A stretch of 64,000 nucleotides of DNA from DASVTR01 sp033855775. GTDB taxonomy: Bacteria; Acidobacteriota; Blastocatellia; Pyrinomonadales; Pyrinomonadaceae. Below, piece after piece: positions 45,532 through 53,377 of this stretch. The notes under the pieces are model-generated. The model made no database searches. It was not told the origin of the DNA and saw only the letters and a program-made list of their open reading frames with translations. Position 1 is the first letter of the stretch. Every line of letters begins with the position of its first letter. The position numbers and the translations under genes were made by a program. The stretch spans positions 3,294 to 67,293 of the forward strand of contig JAWVFT010000116.1 of assembly GCA_033855775.1 (NCBI GenBank), in the 5' to 3' direction.

Positions 45532-45670
45532 CAAGTGACGAGTGACAAGTGACGAGCAAGAACAAACGACAAGTAATGATAAAAGATGAGTAAGAACAAA
45601 ACGAGGAGCCGAGCCTTAAGCCGCTGGCTTTAACTTGTCACTCGTCACTCTTAACTTGTCACTGCTTTTT
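45526..45670. repeat. Heptamer inverted array R6
   Basis: Left arm CAGTGACAAGTGACGAGTGA from 45526; its first TGA (45529-45531) is the stop codon of the RidA gene. Right arm CTTGTCACTCGTCACTCTTA to CACTGCTTTTTT, ending 1-2 nt before ATG 45672. The centre shares its GGAGCCG...TGGCTTTAACTTG core with R4. Confidence 0.85.
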
Positions 45671-45671
45671 T

Positions 45672-46481
45672 ATGCTAAGTCCAAAAAGTTTTCTTTACGA
45701 AGCGCGGAACGGCGTGGGCTATATCACTTTGAATCGCCCCGAGCGGCTCAACGCGCTGACCTTTGAAGTCTACCGCGAGTTGACGGATTTGTTTGCGGCT
45801 TTGCGCGACGAGGGCGACATGCGCGCGGTTGTCATCACGGGCGCGGGGCGCGCGTTCTGTTCGGGCGGCGACGTGCATGACATCATCGGCGAGTTGTTTG
45901 CGCGCGACATGCAGGGCTTGCTGGAATTTACGCGGATGACTTGCGAGTTGGTGCGCAACATACGCGCCGTGCCGCAGCCCGTCATCGCCAGCCTTAACGG
46001 AACGACGGCGGGCGCGGGCGCGTGCATAGCGCTGGCGGCTGACATTCGGCTGGCGAGCGAAGAGGCGAAGATAGCTTTTCTCTTCGTGCGCGTCGGGCTG
46101 TCGGGCGCGGACATGGGCGCGGCCTACCTTCTGCCGCGACTCGTCGGCCTCGGCAAAGCGACCGAGTTGCTCTACACCGGCGACTTTATGACGGCGGCGG
46201 AAGCGTTGCGCGCCGGTCTTTATAATCGCGTCGTGCCGCAAGCCGAACTCGCCGCCGAGACGCGCGCGTTGGCCGAGCGGCTGGCGCGCGGCCCGTCATT
46301 CGCGCTGGCGATGACGAAAGAGATGCTCAACCGCGAGATGGACGTGAGCCTAGACACAGCGCTCGAATGGGAAGCGCAGGCCCAGGCCATCTGCATGCAA
46401 CACCCGGATTACCGCGAAGCCTACGAAGCCTTCGTCGCACGGCGCGAGCCGAAGTTTAAAGCAGCGACAAGTGAAGAGTGA
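45672..46481 (+). CDS. Enoyl-CoA hydratase/isomerase family protein
   Basis: 269 residues. Crotonase motifs: TLNRPERLNALTFE, GAGRAFCSGGDVHDI (oxyanion hole), NGTTAGAGACIALAADIRLAS, and FLFVRVGLSGADMGAAYLLPRLVG, where Ala-Asp replaces the usual catalytic Glu site, hinting at an isomerase or ring-opening hydrolase rather than a simple hydratase. The C-terminus (ATSEE) is coded by the first bases of the next heptamer array, and the stop TGA is part of it. No ribosome site; ATG follows array R6 directly. Confidence 0.88.
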   Translation: MLSPKSFLYEARNGVGYITLNRPERLNALTFEVYRELTDLFAALRDEGDMRAVVITGAGRAFCSGGDVHDIIGELFARDMQGLLEFTRMTCELVRNIRAVPQPVIASLNGTTAGAGACIALAADIRLASEEAKIAFLFVRVGLSGADMGAAYLLPRLVGLGKATELLYTGDFMTAAEALRAGLYNRVVPQAELAAETRALAERLARGPSFALAMTKEMLNREMDVSLDTALEWEAQAQAICMQHPDYREAYEAFVARREPKFKAATSEE

Positions 46482-46643
46482 CAAGTGACAAGTTAAGCGA
46501 CGAACGATGAGCAGCGAGCGATGAGCAGCAAGCAATAGCCTCTTAACTCATCGCTTGCGGTTCATCGCTCGCTGCTCATTGCTCATTACTCGTCACAGCT
46601 TGTCTTCCTGCTCGTCACTTGTCACTTGTCACTCGTCACTTGA
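46462..46643. repeat. Heptamer inverted array R7
   Basis: Units GACAAGTGAAGAGTGACAAG from 46463, already inside the last codons of the upstream gene whose TGA stop (46479-46481) belongs to the array; middle of the GATGAGCAGCGA type; right arm CGTCACTTGTCACTTGTCAC to 46643, just before ATG 46647. One of the longest copies, about 180 nt. Confidence 0.8.
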
Positions 46644-46646
46644 GTT

Positions 46647-47798
46647 ATGGACACCTTCATTACAGAGACGCCGTTTTTCACGACCGAGCAGCGGAATCTG
46701 GCGGCGAGCGTGGCGGGATTTGTCGCCACGGAGATTGAGCCGCGCGCAGACGAGGAGCCGGACACGGAAGCGCAGTTTCGCGCGCTGCTCGCGCTCTTGG
46801 CCGAGGCGGGGCTGCTGCGCTACGCCGTCGCCGCCGCCGACGCGCGCTTCGACACGCGCTCGCTCTGCCTGATACGCGAAGCCCTCGCTTATTCTTCCTC
46901 GCTCGCAGACATGGCCTTCGTCATGCAGGGTCTTGGAACTTACGCTATCAGTCTGGCCGCGCCCGAACACGTCCGCGACTTCTGGCTTGAGCGCGCGGCC
47001 AGCGGCAAGGCCATCGCCGCTTTCGCTTTGACGGAAACGAACGCCGGTTCGGATGTCGCCGCCATCGAGACGACGGCGCGGCGCGACGGCGACGCTTACC
47101 TCATTGACGGCCACAAGCGTTTCATCTCAAACGCGGGGCTGGCAGACTTCTACACGGTCTTTGCCCGAACCGGCACGCGCAAGGATGGACGCGCGGAGCT
47201 TTCGGCCTTCGTCGTCGGAGCGCGTATGCCGGGCTTTCGCGTGCGCCAGCGGATGTTGATGATTGCGCCGCACCCGATTGGCGAAATAGAGTTCAACGCC
47301 GCCCGCGTGCCTGCCGAAGATATGGTCGGGCGCGAAGGCGACGGCTTTCAGTTGGCGATGCAAACCCTGGACACTTTTCGCGCCAGCGTCGGGGCGGCGG
47401 CCTGCGGCATGGCCCGCCGCGCGCTTGACGAAGCTCTGGCCTACGCCCGCAAGCGTCGCCAGTTCGGGCAACCCATCGCCGAGCATCAGTTGATACGCGA
47501 GAAGCTGGCCGACATGGCGACCGAGCTTGACGCCGCGCGCCTGCTCGTCTATCGCGCAGCTTATCTCAAGGACGCAGGGGCGGAGCGCGTCACACGCGAA
47601 GCCAGCGAGGCCAAGCTCTACGCCACCGAAGCTGCCGGACGCATCATTGACAGCGCGCTGCAAATCCACGGCGGCAGCGGCCTCGTGCGCGGCAGCGTTG
47701 TCGAACGACTCTACAGAGACGCGCGCGCCCTGCGGATTTACGAAGGCACCTCCGAGATTCAAAAACTGATTATCGCGGGCCAACTCTTAGACGAATAA
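46647..47798 (+). CDS. Acyl-CoA dehydrogenase
   Basis: 383 residues, full length. FAD/substrate motifs: [19 protein letters not shown] (signature 1), [40 protein letters not shown], and catalytic Glu in [17 protein letters not shown]. It introduces a 2,3 double bond in an acyl-CoA and passes electrons to ETF. In this operon it could oxidise the cyclohexene-type CoA ester or a pimelyl/adipyl-type product. The next gene (monooxygenase) starts 3 nt after its stop, so they are translationally linked. Confidence 0.95.
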   Translation: MDTFITETPFFTTEQRNLAASVAGFVATEIEPRADEEPDTEAQFRALLALLAEAGLLRYAVAAADARFDTRSLCLIREALAYSSSLADMAFVMQGLGTYAISLAAPEHVRDFWLERAASGKAIAAFALTETNAGSDVAAIETTARRDGDAYLIDGHKRFISNAGLADFYTVFARTGTRKDGRAELSAFVVGARMPGFRVRQRMLMIAPHPIGEIEFNAARVPAEDMVGREGDGFQLAMQTLDTFRASVGAAACGMARRALDEALAYARKRRQFGQPIAEHQLIREKLADMATELDAARLLVYRAAYLKDAGAERVTREASEAKLYATEAAGRIIDSALQIHGGSGLVRGSVVERLYRDARALRIYEGTSEIQKLIIAGQLLDE

Positions 47799-47801
47799 AG
47801 C

Positions 47802-48929
47802 ATGAACATCAACATCATCGGCGGCGGGCCAGCCGGATTGTATTTCGCGCTGTTGATGAAGAAGACGAATCCGGCGCGCGCGGTCACGGTCTTCGAGCGC
47901 AACTCGGCGGACGACACGTTCGGTTGGGGCGTCGTCTTTTCCGACAAGACGCTTTCGTATTTGAAGGAGAACGACGAGCCTTCGTATCAACAGATCACGG
48001 AGAGATTCGAGACGTGGGATAACGTGGATGTCGTCCACCGCGACCAAAAGGTGACGATTCGCGGCAACAAGTTTTCCGGCATCGCGCGCATAGAGTTGCT
48101 GCGCATTCTTCAGCAGCGCGCGGCTGAGCTTGATGTCGAGTTAAAATTTCAAACGGAAGTCTCCGACATCGAACAACTGGCGGGCGCGAGCGACTTGCTG
48201 GTCGGAGCCGACGGCATCAACAGCGCTGTGCGCGAGCGGCATGCGGAGAGTTTCGAGCCGGAGCTTTCCGTGCGCCGGAACAAATATATCTGGTACGGCA
48301 CGCGACAATTATTTCACGGCCTGACGCTGACCTTCCGCCAAACGCAGGACGGCGTTTTCGCCGCGCACTCTTACAAGTTCAACCAAACGACCAGCACCTT
48401 CATCGTCGAGTGCGACGCAGAGACCTGGGCGCGCGCTGGCTTCGACCAACGCTCCGATGAAGAGACGCGAGCTTACCTGTCAACCGTCTTCGGCAACGAC
48501 CTTGATAATCATCCGCTGCTCTCGAACAACTCGAAGTGGATTAACTTCGTCAACGTCAAAAATAGACATTGGAGCCACGGCCACACGGTTCTGCTCGGCG
48601 ACGCTTTGCACACGGCCCACTTCTCCATCGGCTCAGGCACGAAGCTCGCGCTCGAAGACGCCATTGCCCTGCACGATTGTTTTCAATCCGAGCCGGAGAC
48701 GCGCGCCGCCCTGCGCGAGTTTGAGCGACGACGCAAGCCAATCATCGAGGCTTACCAGGAAGCAGCTTACGAGAGCCTCGTCTGGTTCGAGAACGTCAAG
48801 CAATACATCTCGCTCGCTCCGCTGCCCTTCGCCTACAAGCTGATGACGCGCAGCAAAAAGATTGATTACGATAATCTCAAAAGGCGCGACCCGCAGTTCA
48901 TCGCGGCTTACGAACAGTCCATCAGTTAG
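47802..48929 (+). CDS. FAD-dependent monooxygenase, like N-terminal half of 2-aminobenzoyl-CoA monooxygenase/reductase
   Basis: 375 residues of the class A flavin hydroxylase type: GGGPAGLYFALLMKK (Rossmann), VGADGINSAVRE (DG motif), LLGDALHTAHFSIGSGTKLALEDAIAL (GD motif). The whole chain, including RNSADDTFGWGVVFSDKTL, matches the monooxygenase half of anthraniloyl-CoA monooxygenase/salicylyl-CoA 5-hydroxylase, normally about 770 residues with an OYE reductase half fused at the C-terminus. Here it stops after the first half, and an OYE gene lies next on the other strand. It probably hydroxylates position 5 of 2-aminobenzoyl-CoA (or a related aryl-CoA). Confidence 0.9.
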   Translation: MNINIIGGGPAGLYFALLMKKTNPARAVTVFERNSADDTFGWGVVFSDKTLSYLKENDEPSYQQITERFETWDNVDVVHRDQKVTIRGNKFSGIARIELLRILQQRAAELDVELKFQTEVSDIEQLAGASDLLVGADGINSAVRERHAESFEPELSVRRNKYIWYGTRQLFHGLTLTFRQTQDGVFAAHSYKFNQTTSTFIVECDAETWARAGFDQRSDEETRAYLSTVFGNDLDNHPLLSNNSKWINFVNVKNRHWSHGHTVLLGDALHTAHFSIGSGTKLALEDAIALHDCFQSEPETRAALREFERRRKPIIEAYQEAAYESLVWFENVKQYISLAPLPFAYKLMTRSKKIDYDNLKRRDPQFIAAYEQSIS

Positions 48930-48990
48930 CCCTGCCTGAAAGCCTCAGCATAATGCCGCCGGAGAGCGAGCGTTTCGCTTAAAAAAATGC

Positions 48991-49019
48991 TTGCAAAATT
49001 TTTCAAGTGGAGTTATAAA
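48991..49019 (+). promoter_or_regulatory. Sigma-70-like promoter
   Basis: TTGCAA (48991-48996), 17 nt, TATAAA (49014-49019). It lies after the monooxygenase gene and before a terminator about 60 nt further on, with no gene between them, so it should drive a short RNA. Confidence 0.6.
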
Positions 49020-49025
49020 GCGCTT

Positions 49026-49120
49026 ACTTTCGTGAGGACTCCTTTCTCGCTGCTGAGGTGAGGGAGGTGGGAAAAGCAGCAAAACGGCGGGTTTCTCCAT
49101 TCCCCGCCGTTTTTGCTTTT
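49026..49120 (+). ncRNA. Candidate small RNA between convergent genes
   Basis: About 95 nt from the predicted start of the 48991-49019 promoter to the intrinsic terminator at 49081-49120. Inside it are a CTCC...GGAG-type hairpin (about 49039-49070) and the purine-rich stretch GAGGTGAGGGAGGTGGG (about 49054-49071), which could pair with C-rich targets or look like a ribosome site in antisense. No known RNA family is recognised. Confidence 0.45.
49081..49120 (+). terminator. Intrinsic terminator
   Basis: 11-bp stem AAAACGGCGGG (49081-49091) with CCCGCCGTTTT (49103-49113) and an 11-nt loop, then TGCTTTT. Ends the monooxygenase operon and/or the candidate small RNA. Confidence 0.85.
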
Positions 49121-49207
49121 ATGGCGGCCCGTTGGCCGCTCTCTCTCTGCGCACACACTTTAAAAGAGAACCTCACCAGCCCTACGGAGATGTCAAGCCT
49201 GAGTTGA

Positions 49208-50689
49208 TTATTCGTCCGCGTGTGTCCAGCGCGGCGGAATGAGGCGGCGACGGCCATCGTCGCTGAGGCGAATCAACGGCTCGTCCAGTTGGACGCGATC
49301 CCAAAGTTTGCAGGTGACTTGCTTGTGGGCTTGATCCAAGCCTTCGCAATAGTTGGTGTAGGTGCAGCGGCGAACCTCTGCGCCGCGCCCGTTTTTGACT
49401 TTCAAAAACCAGTCCGGGTCGGCGAGAGCCTGGCGCGCGAGGCCGATGATGTCGGCTTCGCCTCTTTGCAAGATGGCTTCGGCCTGCTCGAAGGTGGCGA
49501 TGCCGCCCGCAGCGACGAGCGGCGTTTGAAAGCCCGCCGCCGCGACGGCCTGCTTGATGGCGGCGACCAGAGGAACGTTGCGCGCAAACGGCCCGCGCGC
49601 GTCGGAGAGCACGGTCGGCATACACTCGTAGCCGCTCGGCCCCGTGTAAGGATAGACGGCGTGGCCGACGCGCGGCTGCTTTGCATCCTCAAACTTGCCG
49701 CCCTTCGAGAGCGAAAGATAATCAAGGCCCGCGCGGGCAAACTCGACGCCGAAATAAACTGCGTCCTCGATGCGATTGCCTCCGGCGATAACTTCGTCGG
49801 CGAGGAAACGCGCGCCGATGGTGTAGTCAGAGCCGACGCGCGCGCGCGCCGCGCGATAGACTTCGAGCGGAAGGCGTATGCGCTGCTCGCGCTCGCCGCC
49901 GTAGCCGTCCGCGCGATTGTTGCGCGCGCTCAGGAACGAAGCCATCGTGTAAGCGTGCGCGTAGTGTAGCTCAACGCCGTCGAAGCCTGCTTCGCGCGCT
50001 CGCTCTGTGGCGGCGGCAAAAATCCCCGGCAGGACTTCGGGTAGTTCGCGTATGTGAGCCAGTTGCGTGTCGGTGACGCGCTCTCGATAGCCGAAGCGCA
50101 GGGCTTCCAACTCGCGCTCGTCTAACACTTGTTCAAGCGTTTCCTCCGGCGCGCGTTTGAGAAAATCGCGCAGTTCGGCGTCGCTGCTCTCAAGCCATTG
50201 CTCGCCTGCCTTCGCTTCGGCGAGAGCCAGACGGTGGCGCGGTCGCAGTTCAAGAAAGCGCTCGAAGAACTTGTCGCGCTCAGGACGACGCTTGACGGCG
50301 AGGAAGTCTATGATTTGAATGAGCAAGCGTGTGCGCCCGCCGCTGGCGCGTCGCACCGTCTCGACCAACTTGCGCAAGCCCGGAATGTAGCGGTCGTGGC
50401 CGATGCGCAGGAGCGGCCCGCTGGCGATGTCGCGCACGCCCGTCGCTTCGACCACAATCGCGCCGGGACGGCCCACGGCGAAACGCTCGTACCAATCCAG
50501 ATTATCCTGCGTGACAAAGCCGTCGGCGGTCGCCCGCCACGGCACCATCGCCGGAACCCACGTCCGGTTTTCCAAACTGAGCGGCCCCGCGCTGAGCGGG
50601 CGATAGAGCATCGCGGCGGCGGCTTCAACGGCGGTCGGCCAGCGCGTTTCCGGTATCTCATGACGGACGGGATTTTCTGGATGCCACAT
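49208..50689 (-). CDS. Old-yellow-enzyme-type NADH:flavin oxidoreductase, like C-terminal half of 2-aminobenzoyl-CoA monooxygenase/reductase
   Basis: 493 residues from ATG 50689; the frame is open to 50827 but the added part has no family match. FMN TIM barrel: RPLSAGPLSLENRTWVPAMVP, GFDGVELHYAHAYTMASFLSARNNRADGYGGE (substrate His and Tyr), LVAAGGIATFEQAEAILQRG, DIIGLARQALADPDW. This corresponds to the reductase half of 2-aminobenzoyl-CoA monooxygenase/reductase, but with about 100 extra residues before HIRELPEVLPGIF. It would reduce the hydroxylated ring to the non-aromatic ketone. It is the only minus-strand gene in the island. Confidence 0.85.
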   Translation of the reverse strand: MWHPENPVRHEIPETRWPTAVEAAAAMLYRPLSAGPLSLENRTWVPAMVPWRATADGFVTQDNLDWYERFAVGRPGAIVVEATGVRDIASGPLLRIGHDRYIPGLRKLVETVRRASGGRTRLLIQIIDFLAVKRRPERDKFFERFLELRPRHRLALAEAKAGEQWLESSDAELRDFLKRAPEETLEQVLDERELEALRFGYRERVTDTQLAHIRELPEVLPGIFAAATERAREAGFDGVELHYAHAYTMASFLSARNNRADGYGGEREQRIRLPLEVYRAARARVGSDYTIGARFLADEVIAGGNRIEDAVYFGVEFARAGLDYLSLSKGGKFEDAKQPRVGHAVYPYTGPSGYECMPTVLSDARGPFARNVPLVAAIKQAVAAAGFQTPLVAAGGIATFEQAEAILQRGEADIIGLARQALADPDWFLKVKNGRGAEVRRCTYTNYCEGLDQAHKQVTCKLWDRVQLDEPLIRLSDDGRRRLIPPRWTHADE

Positions 50690-50821
50690 AGTCTCTGCTG
50701 TCTTGAACGAAGCTCGCAGTGTAGCAGGTTTAGCCTCGAACTGCGGAGCAGCAGCGCAAAGGATGAAGGGCGGGCGCGGCAGCACTGCGACGGGCGCAAA
50801 CTGAAAGAGCATCTCCGAACA

Positions 50822-50905
50822 GTTCATCGTTCATTCATCAACACTCATCCGTCATCTGTCATCGTTTGGCGCTCATCATTCATCGCTCGCTGTTCATCGT
50901 CGCCT
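50822..50905. repeat. Degenerate heptamer-like repeat R10
   Basis: ATCGTTCATTCATCAACACTC and similar TTCATCG/TCATCATT units run from 50822 to about 50905 between the divergent OYE and kynureninase genes. It looks like a single decayed arm of the arrays R7/R9. Confidence 0.45.
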
Positions 50906-50921
50906 TCTCACTTTGTCTGTG

Positions 50922-50952
50922 TTGGACGTTCCAGAGCGCGGGCGACTATACT
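50922..50952 (+). promoter_or_regulatory. Possible promoter of the kynureninase operon
   Basis: TTGGAC (50922-50927), 19 nt, TATACT (50947-50952), about 55 nt before the kynureninase start. The -10 is good; the spacer is longer than ideal. Confidence 0.4.
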
Positions 50953-51005
50953 GTCTGCAAGCGACAAATTTCCAATGAGAGATTCGAAGGCCGGGGAGGA
51001 AACAG

Positions 51006-52199
51006 TTGTTGGCGGACGAACTACTGAAGTGGCGCGGTGAATTTCCGATACTGGAAAAGACCGTCTATCTCATCTCGCACAGCCTCGGCGCGATGCCGCG
51101 CGGCGCTTATGAAAGTTTGCAGGATTATGCGGAGACGTGGGCCACGCGCGGCGTGCGCGCATGGGCCGAAGGCTGGTGGGAGATGCCCGTCACTCTGGGC
51201 GACGAAGTGGGGCGCATCATCGGCGCCGACTCCGGCTCGGTCGTCATGCACCAGAACGTCTCCATCTGCCAGTCGTTGATTCTCTCCTGCTTTGAGCCGC
51301 AGCCGAAGCGCAACAAGATTGTCTATTCGGAGTTGAACTTCCCTTCGGTGATGTACGTCTACGAAGCGCACGCGCGCGACCATCGCTTGCGCATCGAGAC
51401 GGTCAAGTCGGACGACGGCACGACCGTCCAACTCGACAGGATGCTCGCCGCGATTGACGAAGAGACGCTGCTCGTTCCCATCTCGCACGTCCTCTTCAAG
51501 AGCGGCTTTCTACAGGACGCGCGGGCCATCATCGAACGCGCGCACGAAGTCGGGGCGCATGTTGTGCTCGACACGTATCAATCGGCTGGCACGGTTCCCT
51601 TCAGCGTCAAAGAGTTGAACGTAGACTTTGCCACGGGCGGCTCGGTCAAGTGGCTCTGCGGCGGCCCCGGCGCGGGCTACCTTTACGTGCGCCCGGACTT
51701 GCAGGACAAGCTTGAGCCGAAGACGACCGGCTGGATGGCGCACGAAGCTCCGTTCGCTTTTGCGGGCGGCGCGATTCGTTACGCGCCCGGCATCCAACGC
51801 TTCCTCCACGGCTCGCCGTCCATCCCTGCGCTCTACGCGGCGCGGAGCGGCTATCGCATCATCAACGACATCGGCCTCAGCGCGATTCGCGCCAAGAGCG
51901 TGCGCCAGACGCAACGACTCATCGAACTGGCCGAAGAAGCTGGCTTTCGCGTCACCAGCCCAAAAGACCCGAACCGGCGCGGTGGAACGATTACCGTCGC
52001 CGCCGAACACGCCGCCGCGATGACCAAAGAGTTGGTTCGCCGCGAGTTCATAATTGACTATCGCCCCGGCGCGGGCGTGCGCATCTCGCCGCACTTCTAC
52101 ACCAAAGATGAAGAACTCGAACTCATCATCCGCGAAATGAAAACCATTCGAGACACGCGCGCCTACGCCGACCAGGAGGCGACCAACGCAGCGTTTTAA
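51006..52199 (+). CDS. kynU: Kynureninase / class V aminotransferase-fold enzyme
   Basis: 397 residues, fold type I PLP enzyme. The PLP lysine is in FATGGSVKWLCGGPGAGYLY; VVLDTYQSAGTVPF binds the cofactor ring, and RRGGTITVAAEHAAAM and DYRPGAGVRISPHFYTKDEEL mark the C-terminal domain, as in kynureninases. It should cleave kynurenine to anthranilate and alanine; the tryptophan dioxygenase gene follows at 52315. Starts at TTG 51006 or the next TTG, with GGGAGGA just upstream. A class V desulphurase-like role is possible, but the neighbour makes kynureninase the best call. Confidence 0.87.
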   Translation: MLADELLKWRGEFPILEKTVYLISHSLGAMPRGAYESLQDYAETWATRGVRAWAEGWWEMPVTLGDEVGRIIGADSGSVVMHQNVSICQSLILSCFEPQPKRNKIVYSELNFPSVMYVYEAHARDHRLRIETVKSDDGTTVQLDRMLAAIDEETLLVPISHVLFKSGFLQDARAIIERAHEVGAHVVLDTYQSAGTVPFSVKELNVDFATGGSVKWLCGGPGAGYLYVRPDLQDKLEPKTTGWMAHEAPFAFAGGAIRYAPGIQRFLHGSPSIPALYAARSGYRIINDIGLSAIRAKSVRQTQRLIELAEEAGFRVTSPKDPNRRGGTITVAAEHAAAMTKELVRREFIIDYRPGAGVRISPHFYTKDEELELIIREMKTIRDTRAYADQEATNAAF

Positions 52200-52202
52200 C
52201 TA

Positions 52203-52307
52203 CAGTGACAAGTGACGAGTGACGAGTTAAAGCCAGGGCTTGTTTCTTATAGCTCGTCTCTCGTTCGTGCTTGTCACTTGTCACTCGTCACTTGTCACTC
52301 ATCACTG
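52203..52307. repeat. Heptamer inverted array R8
   Basis: Left arm CAGTGACAAGTGACGAGTGA from 52203; centre GTTAAAGCCAGGGCTTG, the reverse of the core in R4/R6; right arm CTTGTCACTTGTCACTCGTC to CATCACTG. It lies 3 nt after the kynureninase stop and 7 nt before the ATG of the next gene, which lacks a ribosome site. Confidence 0.85.
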
Positions 52308-52314
52308 TTTTATT

Positions 52315-53172
52315 ATGGCTAAAGATTACGGCAGCGGAGCGCCGCTTTCATATAACAAATACCTGCGCGTCCCGGACTTGATTCGGCTACAGGATTGCCT
52401 GTCCGAACCGGCGCATCACGATGAACTGCTCTTCATCACCATTCACCAGACTTACGAACTCTGGTTCAAGCAGATTCTTCATGAGATTGACGCCGCGGTC
52501 GCGCAGATGGATGAAGACCGCGCGGCGGCGGCCTCGCGCTCGCTGCGTCGCGTGGTCGAGATTGAGAAAGTCCTCGTCAGCCAGATACACATCCTTGAGA
52601 CGATGACGCCGATTAACTTTCTGGCCTTCCGCGACGAGTTGAATCCTGCGAGCGGTTTTCAGAGCATGCAGTTTCGTGAGATAGAGTTTGCCTCCGGCCT
52701 CAAGGACGAAAGCGTCCTGCGCGCCTTTCACGCAGACGAATTTGCGAGCGAGCGACTGCAAGCGCGCTTTCGCGCTCCGACGCTCGGCGATGCCTTCTAC
52801 AAGTTGCTGCGGCGGCGCGGCCTCGTCGCTCCGGCTGACGATTCCGCGCTGGCGGCGGAAGCGCGCCGCAAGCTTTACGGCCAACGCACGCGCGCCGTCC
52901 TTGAAATCATTACGCACTTCGAGCAACGCTACGAAGAGTTTCAACTGGCCGAAGCCCTCATCGAGCATGACGAGTATTTCTCGCTCTGGCGCTCGCACCA
53001 CGTCCGCATGGTCGAACGCATGGTCGGAGCCAAACGCGGCACCGGCGGCTCCGAAGGCATCGGCTACCTCAACACCACGCTCAACAAAAAATTCTTCCCC
53101 GAACTCTGGGAAGCGCGCACCTATCTCGACACGAAACACGACGGAGCGAGTTGTCCGTTCACCGGAAGTTAG
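52315..53172 (+). CDS. kynA: Tryptophan 2,3-dioxygenase
   Basis: 285 residues from ATG 52315, normal bacterial TDO length; upstream codons belong to the heptamer array. Haem-protein motifs: FITIHQTYELWFKQIL near the N-terminus, FLAFRDELNPASGFQSMQFR, the haem-ligand His in RSHHVRMVERMVG, and GTGGSEGIGYLN. It opens the indole ring of tryptophan to N-formylkynurenine, the first step of the kynurenine route. Next needed step, kynurenine formamidase, is not in the window. Followed by a 59-residue antitoxin-like gene. Confidence 0.96.
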   Translation: MAKDYGSGAPLSYNKYLRVPDLIRLQDCLSEPAHHDELLFITIHQTYELWFKQILHEIDAAVAQMDEDRAAAASRSLRRVVEIEKVLVSQIHILETMTPINFLAFRDELNPASGFQSMQFREIEFASGLKDESVLRAFHADEFASERLQARFRAPTLGDAFYKLLRRRGLVAPADDSALAAEARRKLYGQRTRAVLEIITHFEQRYEEFQLAEALIEHDEYFSLWRSHHVRMVERMVGAKRGTGGSEGIGYLNTTLNKKFFPELWEARTYLDTKHDGASCPFTGS

Positions 53173-53197
53173 AGGCGCAAGCAAGGAGACGAAATCA

Positions 53198-53377
53198 ATG
53201 TCAAGGAACGTGCAATATATCATCGACGCGGAGGGCCACAAGACGGCTGTGATTCTGCCGATTCAGGAATATGAAGAGATGTTGGAAGACCTGCATTTGA
53301 GCCGCGTGGCGCGTGAACGTAAAGATGAGCCGCGCCGGCCCTTTGCGGAAGTTGTGGCGGAGATGCGCACAGATTGA
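53198..53377 (+). CDS. Small Phd/YefM-type antitoxin-like protein, orphan
   Basis: 59 residues with AAGGAG 10 nt before ATG. The sequence YIIDAEGHKTAVILPIQEYEEMLEDL, then ERKDEPRRPFAEVVAEMR, is the usual pattern of short type II antitoxins of the Phd/YefM or RelB-like kind, where the first part binds DNA and the Asp/Glu-rich tail binds a RelE-type toxin. No toxin gene is next to it: its TGA overlaps the ATG of the CoA ligase by 1 nt (TGATG), so the ligase is translated after it. It may be a leftover antitoxin or a local regulator of the operon. Confidence 0.75.
   Translation: MSRNVQYIIDAEGHKTAVILPIQEYEEMLEDLHLSRVARERKDEPRRPFAEVVAEMRTD

Noticed and set aside
49121..49207. Small frame starting ATGGCGGCCCGT after the terminator
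   Set aside because: No ribosome site and it lies beyond the terminator of the only promoter seen.
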